From contig CM114272.1 of assembly GCA_050084515.1 (NCBI GenBank), positions 7,440,001-7,504,000 of the forward strand: 64,000 nucleotides of DNA. Direction: 5' to 3'. Positions within the stretch are counted from its first letter, which is position 1. Each line of letters starts with the position of its first letter. The position numbers were made by a program, and so were the translations under genes. The notes under the pieces are model-generated. The model saw only the letters and a program-made list of their open reading frames with translations, was not told the DNA's origin and searched no databases. Shown in pieces: positions 57,902 through 64,000 of the stretch. Source of the DNA: Blasia pusilla. Its lineage: Eukaryota; Marchantiophyta; Marchantiopsida; Blasiales.

Positions 57902-57906
57902 GAATT
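57902..57906. repeat. Target-site duplication, right (GAATT)
   Basis: It is the exact match of 50645-50649. Confidence 0.9.
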
Positions 57907-58140
57907 GGCTCAATAACAAGAATATCCCGCATGCATGCAGAAGTCATGTAAACATTGAGCTGAGTATGGCCTCCAATCTTCTTGCATAGTTGGCACACAT
58001 AGAATTTCCCATGTGATGGTATTATGTCTGGTATCATACAAACGTTGCATAAAGCATAAGGAGGGTAGGTATTTATTGTAGCCATAGCCATGGTTGGCTA
58101 TTTTGTACTATATGTCGTGGCTCCACAATAACGACAAAAT
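57907..58140 (-). pseudogene. Helitron relic B, N-terminal part
   Basis: The minus-strand frame from 58091 carries two Cys pairs (LCNVC and VCQLCKK), as in the Cys-rich N-terminal region of Helitron proteins. It runs directly to the chromovirus target duplication. Removing the chromovirus joins it to the sequence left of 50645. Confidence 0.55.
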
Positions 58141-58194
58141 TTCATATTTTTAATAAGAGCATAACACTGTGTTATCCAATTATCTAAGAGTGAG

Positions 58195-58740
58195 GTATCA
58201 TGTCTTTTAGGATAAATCGATGAGATCTAATAGAGCGCCTTCATGAGTAGTGGAGGACATGCTTAATAGATTGAGGATGACCTACTGAGGCCCTGGGAAA
58301 CGTGAGAGAGCAGGTTTCCCTTTTGTTTCGGTTCATTTGGAGCCATATTGAGCAACTTACTATTTTATGTAAGTACCATTTTGAGTATATGATTGACTTC
58401 ATATTTTTGGTAAGTGGCCTTAGACCTCCTACATCAGGTCAAGAGCCAAGGAGGTGACTTGGGAGCATAGGTTACCATGGAGAGAGCTTGGGAGAGAGGA
58501 GGGATATACCTCAAGGAGAGAAAGTTTGAGAGCTCATTCTCTCTTTCTCGAACCTCTTGGCATGAGGCGCCGGAGTTATGGTCTTGCTTGCCTTGTGTGT
58601 ATAACCCAAGCCTCTCATTAGGAGAGTGGGTTTAGTTTGACATTGAGAGAGACATGTGAGAGTGCACACATGTGAGAACTATGGTGTTGTGAGAGAGATT
58701 GGATCTTATTTTACAAAGAGAGAATGAGTGAGTAAGAGAA
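58195..58740 (+). repeat. LTR-like dispersed repeat, copy 4 (first module only)
   Basis: It starts TATCATGTCTTTTAGGATA and follows the 14301 repeat through GAGTAGTGGAGGACATGC, CAGGTCAAGAGCCAAGG, GGTTACCATGG and AACCCAAGCCTCTCAT to AGAGAGATTGGATCTTA. The second module, beginning GGAGATATTTTGG, is absent. Confidence 0.75.
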
Positions 58741-59257
58741 CTTCATGGGGGATCTCGCTAGTCACTCGATGGTTTTGCAGGTTGGGGATCGTATTCCCCA
58801 TTCAACAGTTCATGGGAGTGCTCACCGGAGCAAGAGCTGCTTATTTGTGATGTTTCCTTTGCCGATTTTTCATGTGGAAGAGTGGCGCGCGGAAGCGCAG
58901 CCCAATGTTTTATAGGGATTGAGTATGGGAGCGGTTTGCCCCATGCCGGTGCTCTTGGGAGCACGATGTAGCTTGCTAATTTATGTTCTCACATGTTTTA
59001 CATTTTTTTGGGAGAAATCAACGCGGAAGCGCTGCCAAATTTTGTGTAGGAGAAAGAGACATTGGGCTTTACAACAGTCTCCGTCAATTTTTATTGGAAT
59101 GTGTGATTTCAAATATTTTTTACGCTATTGTAGATCGTGAAGCTCTGCACATTGTGCAATAAATGGTGCATAATTTAGAGTTGCAAGCAAAAAGTTATGA
59201 TCAATCTTGCAAAACTGCCATTTCTAGGAAATTTTTAGGGTTAAATTGTTCAAACCC
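58741..59257. other. Spacer, nothing recognised
   Basis: A GCGGAAGCGC motif occurs twice (58890, 59020), suggesting a weak duplication. There is no gene signal. Confidence 0.35.
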
Positions 59258-59460
59258 TAAACCAGCCGTTGCGCCGACGGCGGCCGTCGCCGTCACCATC
59301 ATAGTCATCATCAATGGGCCACCATTAATGGTCAACCATCACCATCAATGGTCAAGCGTCACTATCGACGGTCAACCGCCACCGTCAACAGTGCGTCGTC
59401 CCCATCAACGCTCCACCATCTACCATCCATCGTCGGCCGCCGTCGTCGCCTAGCGCTGCT
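59258..59460. repeat. Degenerate CATCA/GTC simple-sequence region
   Basis: Imperfect trinucleotide-like repeats (CCATCA, CGTCAC, GGTCAACC) run for about 200 bp. They produce open frames of His, Pro and Ser without a domain. Confidence 0.65.
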
Positions 59461-60348
59461 CAGAGCCGCGTTTGTCCGTTGTCCATCCTTTGGTTGCCAT
59501 TGCCATCATGATGGTGTGGAAGGTCTTCCAAGACCATCGTTGATTCTCTGATTTGGGCCGCCACCACGTACTTTGGTTTGGCCCCCACCGTCATCGGAAT
59601 TTTGTCATCAACCAATGATGGCAGGTTATCCCGGGTTATGGTGTTTGAGTTTTTATTTCATGATGCTATGTTGTGATTGGTAGCCGCTTGAAGACGATCG
59701 AGTAGCGTGTTGTGACGCTCGTAGCCACAACGCATCGCCGATTGTTGCACCGTGCCGTTCGTGGCCGCACCGCATTGTCTCGCTCGCGGGGCCACTCCTT
59801 CACTAAGGAGCAGAGCGTATGAATTTCTGATTGAGGAGGATAGGCCGCCGAGTGCCGTGCTGTTTGTAGCCGTTCCATGTCGCCAGTGCCGCATCGGACT
59901 GCTGGACCTGCACTGCAGATCGAGGAGGTTTGAGCATCGTAAGTACGAGAGGAGTACGACTTGTTGATTGGATGAGTTGTCTTCACGACCAAGTTGGGGT
60001 CGAGATTTGTACTTGCCGAGGAGCGACATCGACATTATTGTCAGGTTACCCATTATGGTCTCCTACCCTGCACGTGTGAGGGATTTCCGGATATTAGGAA
60101 GTTATTTGGGATATTGGATTTCGTGTTCATGCTAGGAGCATCGATGATGTATGGGTTTAGGGGACATGGACCTGTGTGGGATGTCCAGAGTTGAGGATGG
60201 TTTATCGATGAGACGATAGATCGGTTGATTTGCCGCACCACGCTGCTTGTTACTGCACAACACACGTCTCAATGAGAGAATGTAGATTGAGTGCCGCATG
60301 TTTAGTTTGAGTGATTGAGGGATTACTCACAAGATTGAGAGTGATCGT
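59461..60348. other. Spacer before the gag relic
   Basis: It may include the 5' LTR or leader of the gag-bearing element, but I found no LTR pair or primer site. Confidence 0.3.
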
Positions 60349-62080
60349 GTGAGAGGGGCACGAGGGCCATCACGACGTCCTTTCGGGAATTTGAGAGGCG
60401 AGGTAGTGGACTTGAGAGTAGCTCTAGAGGGTTTACCCGGAGTGGTGCGATGTTTCGAGGTTCTCCACGTGAGAGACCACCTCGATCTCCTTCTGTGTCA
60501 TCTTCAGACAGGGGAGCGTGTAGAGGAGTGTGTTAGTGATCCACCGTACACATTGAGTGGTCCTACCAGTTGGGCGTACAAGATGGACGACCGGGGTAGA
60601 GGACCGTGTAGGTTTTTAGGTGCTTTAGGCACTATAGAGCTACACGACTTTATTGCGGAGTTTAGGAGTTGGTGTGACTCACAACGGGCTAGGAACTCTA
60701 GAGAGTTCAACCCGTTTACAACATGGAACGGTATATTACAACATTTAGAGAGAGCGCCCATGGACGATTACCATGAGTTCTCTCACAGATATGCCCAGAA
60801 GATTGAGGCATGATGACTCTATAATGACCCACATTTTGTGTCATGGATGGAGCCGTTCCCAGATGAGGAGGAGGAGTCAAGGGAGGCTACTTCCTCTTTG
60901 ACTAGTGATGTTTTAGGAGGGGTCACTCGCACAGGAGCACTTGCACCGTCTAGTCGGGTTCGTCCTAGGTTCAACCCCGTGGTTGAGTTCTTCGCTGAGT
61001 TGAGGGCGAGCTACGAGGGGGTACGGACGGAGAAGTTGCGGAGCATCCACGACTTCCAGAGGTGCCCCGGTGAGAGTTTGCGTGAGGCTTACACTCGCTT
61101 GCACCGGTTGATCAACGTCACTTAGGGGATGATAGAGGCTCAGGATATCCAATCATGGTACGCGATGCTCGACCGGATCCCACGGACACGGGTGCGGGAG
61201 GGGATGCTTCTTATGAACACCTCCCCTATGTTTTGAGATGTTTTTAGGACCGCCAAGAACATTGAGCGCAACATGGCGGAGGAGAGTGTAGCCACCATGG
61301 GTTCTTGGCGAGAGCAGTCACGATTGTCTTTACCACGTGTACAACAACGTGGACTCCGAGATAGGTCGACTGTGTCACCACGAGCTTAGGGAGGATATCA
61401 AGAGCCCGTGCCACAGATACCTGCACCTTCATTTGCGGCTCAGCAGCAACCGCCTACGATTACTTGTTGGTCATGTGGTGGAGCCCATCATCGGCGTGAT
61501 TGCCCTCCTCAAGGTCATGGACGTGTGCCTCAGCATGGAGGAGGAGATGGTGTTGCACCAGGAGGTTATCAATGTGACCATTGTCAGAGATATGGTCATA
61601 CACGCGGCATGTGTCTTAGTTTACATCCTGAGTTATGTCCGGACCGAGGGCCAGAGAGGGCACCAGAGCGAGTATCCGGTGAGGGTGGGCCTAGAGATTG
61701 TGCAATAGGTGGTCCTATTGGGGGACGAGGAGCTTGAGTTGCCTAATAGGGTAGTGGAGTTGCCCATGGAGGAGGTAGAGTCCCACCACCTAGACACGTT
61801 GAGGGAAACGCCGGGCGTGAGGGTGGGATGGCTGCTCAGATACAGCAGCTACAGGAGCAGATTGCCGCTATGATATTGAGGGTACCCGATGCCGGATCCG
61901 TGGCATCGACATCATATGGAGCTGCCATAGATATGGAGGATCCTGGTTGGATGTGCAGGGTTGCCCAGATGGAGGCTGCTGCAGTTGTGACGCGTGGAGT
62001 AGCTGCAGAGTGGGATCCACAGCGAGGGGAAGCCAGAAACATACTAGGCTTCCTCAGTCTTTCACGTTGTCTGAGGTGAT
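60349..62080 (+). pseudogene. Ty3/gypsy-type gag with two zinc knuckles
   Basis: Two adjacent frames carry gag-like sequence. The first has LHDFIAEFRSWCDSQRARN and WNGILQHLERAPMDDYHEF near 60650-60780. The second, 60841 onward, has FFAELRASYEGVRTEKLRSI and FQRCPGESLREAYTRLHRLI, the retrotransposon gag core. After a stop near 61122 and a frame change come CWSCGGAHHRRDC (61460) and CDHCQRYGHTRGMC (61580), two CCHC nucleocapsid knuckles. A coiled-coil-like IQQLQEQIAAMI is near 61840. No protease, RT or integrase follows before 62930. It could be the gag partner of the PHD-bearing pol at 40.6-41.9 kb, but nothing in the window links them directly. Confidence 0.75.
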
Positions 62081-62974
62081 GAGGACCCCATCGATGGATC
62101 ATGATCAGAGTTCCTAGAGAGTTGGTGATGTTATTGGTGTGCAGACATGGAGGACGATGGAAGAAGCGAGTGCGACGACTCCTATTGTTGATGCTCAAGA
62201 GGGGCATGTGTCGAGCACATTGTTGGGGGCGGCCACCATTGTCGTGTCAAGAGCCTTTCTTCGAGTAAGGGCAGGCCTTCTAGCTGCGGCAGACGCGGTC
62301 GATGCAAGATGAATTCTCTAAGAAGATCTCCTTTTTCAATATAAAATTATTATGTATACTCTCCATTCTCTCACAACAGGTATCACAAATGGAAGTGCCG
62401 AGGCGATTATTTCTTCGTAACATCGGACCCCGAAATTTCTAACTATAAAATCCCTATAAACTATTTTACGTTTGTACACAAGGAAGATAACACAACTAGT
62501 ATTAAACCCTACTTAAGCAGGCCTATTGACGTCCATGGATTGCTATATAAGGACATACAAAGTACAATCCCATGTCCTTCCATATGTGACGATAGGAAGG
62601 ATCACCGGAGTTGGAGATTGAATGACCTGGTTCATGAACACCTCCCCAAAATGATAAACTAAATAGCGAGTGAACCAGTGCCTATCTACAAAGAGTATCT
62701 TGGCATGGTATGGTTTAAGGAAAGGAAAGTCGGGCACAACTCGCGCTCCACCCCTATCCATGCTTGACAGACATTCTCTACTCTCCTCAAGAATAGGTTT
62801 TGGCGGAGTTATTCTCCCAAGAGGGGTAATCCACTCTCATTGGGGAAGTAACAAGCCAAAACATTCACTATTTTAATATGACTAAACTCCTCTAAGGTGA
62901 CAAACCTCTCATCTCCACACACACACCACACTCTAGAAACCTCTCGAAGAATAGACCATGGTCAAGTTACTCTC
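62081..62974. other. Spacer, nothing recognised
   Basis: It has no domain and no RNA gene that I can support. Confidence 0.35.
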
Positions 62975-63043
62975 CCATGTGTGTTTGTGTGTGTGTTTGA
63001 TAACAGCGATGAATGTTGTGTAGCGATGTGTATGCGCACGACA
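62975..63043 (+). repeat. Terminal fragment of the LTR-like repeat
   Basis: CATGTGTGTTTGTGTGTG to GTATGCGCACGACA is the last 69 bp of the unit at 14301. It ends with the same CA, where the LINE reading frame is cut. Confidence 0.75.
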
Positions 63044-63932
63044 GCCTAGATATTTGTAACTCTTCACTTGTTCTAATTTTAGACCTTTGTAAAATAACGA
63101 GAACTTCGATCTAGTACCCACTATAATGACTTTAGACTTCTCCATACTAACCTCCATCTGATTTTGGGTACAAAACCTTGTCAAAGTGTCGAGGTGTTTT
63201 TGTAAAATAATGTCATCATGTACTAATAATATGATATCATCTGCATACAATAGAACTTTGATAAAAAAAGTCTCCAAGCTTGACACCTTCACTATCACAT
63301 TCCTCCAATCACTTATCGATATCATCTATGAAAACTCCAAATAGAGTAGGGGAGAGAGGGCAACCTTGAATGACTCCGATGGTACTCAAGATCTCTTGAG
63401 TTTGTGAACCTTTGATCTTGGCCCGAATAGAATGGTATAATGTGGCCACGGCTACTAGGAGATTTGGTGGTACTCCAATGGCTTGCAATCTATCCCATAA
63501 GAGCTTATGAGGTAAAATATCAAAAGCTTTCTTGAAATCGATGAAACCGCAAAACCAAGCTTTCCCATTGCCCTTAGATTTCTCCCATAAAACACGCAAG
63601 GCCAAGATATGGTTCATGGTCTTGTATGTTGGGCGAAAACCAGCCTGGATCTGTGCTCTCTTTTGGAAAGACTCTGTCCATGCGCTCAACTTTGACTCCA
63701 CCAATTTCCCAAACAGCTCGAAAAAAACACTACCCACCATGATAGTATGATAATTTGTCACCAAGTCTTTCTTTCCTGATTTGTGAATAGGAACAATCTC
63801 CCGTAGCGACCAGGTTGAAGGAAAACAGATAGCGAAGCTTTGACAACGAGAGACAAGTACTTGAAGTTGTCTTTCCTTTTGTTTTTTTGCCTCAACTTCG
63901 CTACTGTCAGAGTCGAAAACCATGCAAATCAA
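63044..63932 (-). pseudogene. LINE reverse transcriptase, partial
   Basis: The minus-strand frames contain LREIVPIHKSGKKD, then QAGFRPTYKTMNHI, GFIDFKKAFDILPHKLLWDR with the first catalytic Asp, and GVIQGCPLSPTLFGVFIDDI. After a frameshift near 63315 come LLYADDIILLVHD, the YADD catalytic box near 63250, MEVSMEKSKVI and YKYLG. This is a full set of L1/RTE-type RT blocks with intact catalytic residues. The endonuclease should lie beyond the right edge of the window. The C-terminus is cut by the LTR-like repeat at 63043. Confidence 0.88.
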
Positions 63933-64000
63933 AATTGGGAGTCATTGGAATGGTGGAAAATAACCATTTCATAATGGCAAGAATTATGTAACTTCAAGAA

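Noticed and set aside
59258-59551. His-rich frames as a metal-binding protein
   Set aside because: They come from CATCA/GTC simple repeats and have no conserved context.
1-64000. tRNA and rRNA genes
   Set aside because: I looked for cloverleaf-like and rRNA-conserved segments by eye and could support none. A dedicated covariance-model scan would be needed to exclude them.

Overview
The window looks like nuclear DNA from a land plant. The evidence is spliced genes with GT-AG introns, a Ty3/gypsy chromovirus primed by initiator-Met tRNA (primer site TGGTATCAGAGC), Ty1/copia, Helitron, LINE and hAT remnants, and a plant-type dienelactone hydrolase. An amoeba/animal-flavoured non-RD kinase and a non-LTR element with an R2-type layout make a seed-free lineage (bryophyte, lycophyte or fern) my best guess, but the sequence does not prove it. 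About 85-90% of the window is repeats, decayed mobile elements or unrecognised DNA.

Layout. 1-5.3 kb: a plus-strand protein kinase gene (four exons recognised, 5' end not found), with minisatellites in an intron and at the 3' end. 6-14 kb: a degenerate minisatellite, a LINE reverse-transcriptase relic, a long AT-rich stretch without genes, and dispersed repeats. 14.3-17.4 kb: a solo-LTR-like repeat beside a decayed Helitron helicase. 17.6-19.5 kb: a strikingly pyrimidine-rich strand. 19.9-21.8 kb: two non-autonomous hAT elements. 23.7-30.3 kb: a minus-strand dienelactone hydrolase gene whose seven exons join into an unbroken 244-codon frame; its last intron has swollen to 3.3 kb. 31.2-34.2 kb: a GC-rich, frameshifted non-LTR element with a zinc finger, RT, CCHC relic and restriction-like endonuclease. 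35.2-38.2 kb: a broken hAT transposase holding two hAT-type MITEs. 39.6-41.9 kb: a LINE tail, a further copy of the LTR-like repeat, and a gypsy integrase with a C-terminal PHD finger and an internal inversion. 43.6-45.0 kb: an array of 16 copies of a 14-bp palindrome. 45.7-46.2 kb: a copia RT. 46.6-58.1 kb: a second Helitron, split by an almost complete chromovirus (LTRs, 5-bp target duplication, PBS, PPT, gag-pol, chromodomain). 60.3-62.1 kb: a gypsy gag with two zinc knuckles. 62.9-64 kb: a LINE RT that runs off the window.

Only the kinase and the hydrolase look like host genes under coding constraint. The rest is a nested record of transposition. Points most worth a second look are the palindrome array, the R2-like element, the PHD-finger gypsy pol with its inversion, the LTR-like repeat with permuted modules, and the hAT MITE family.
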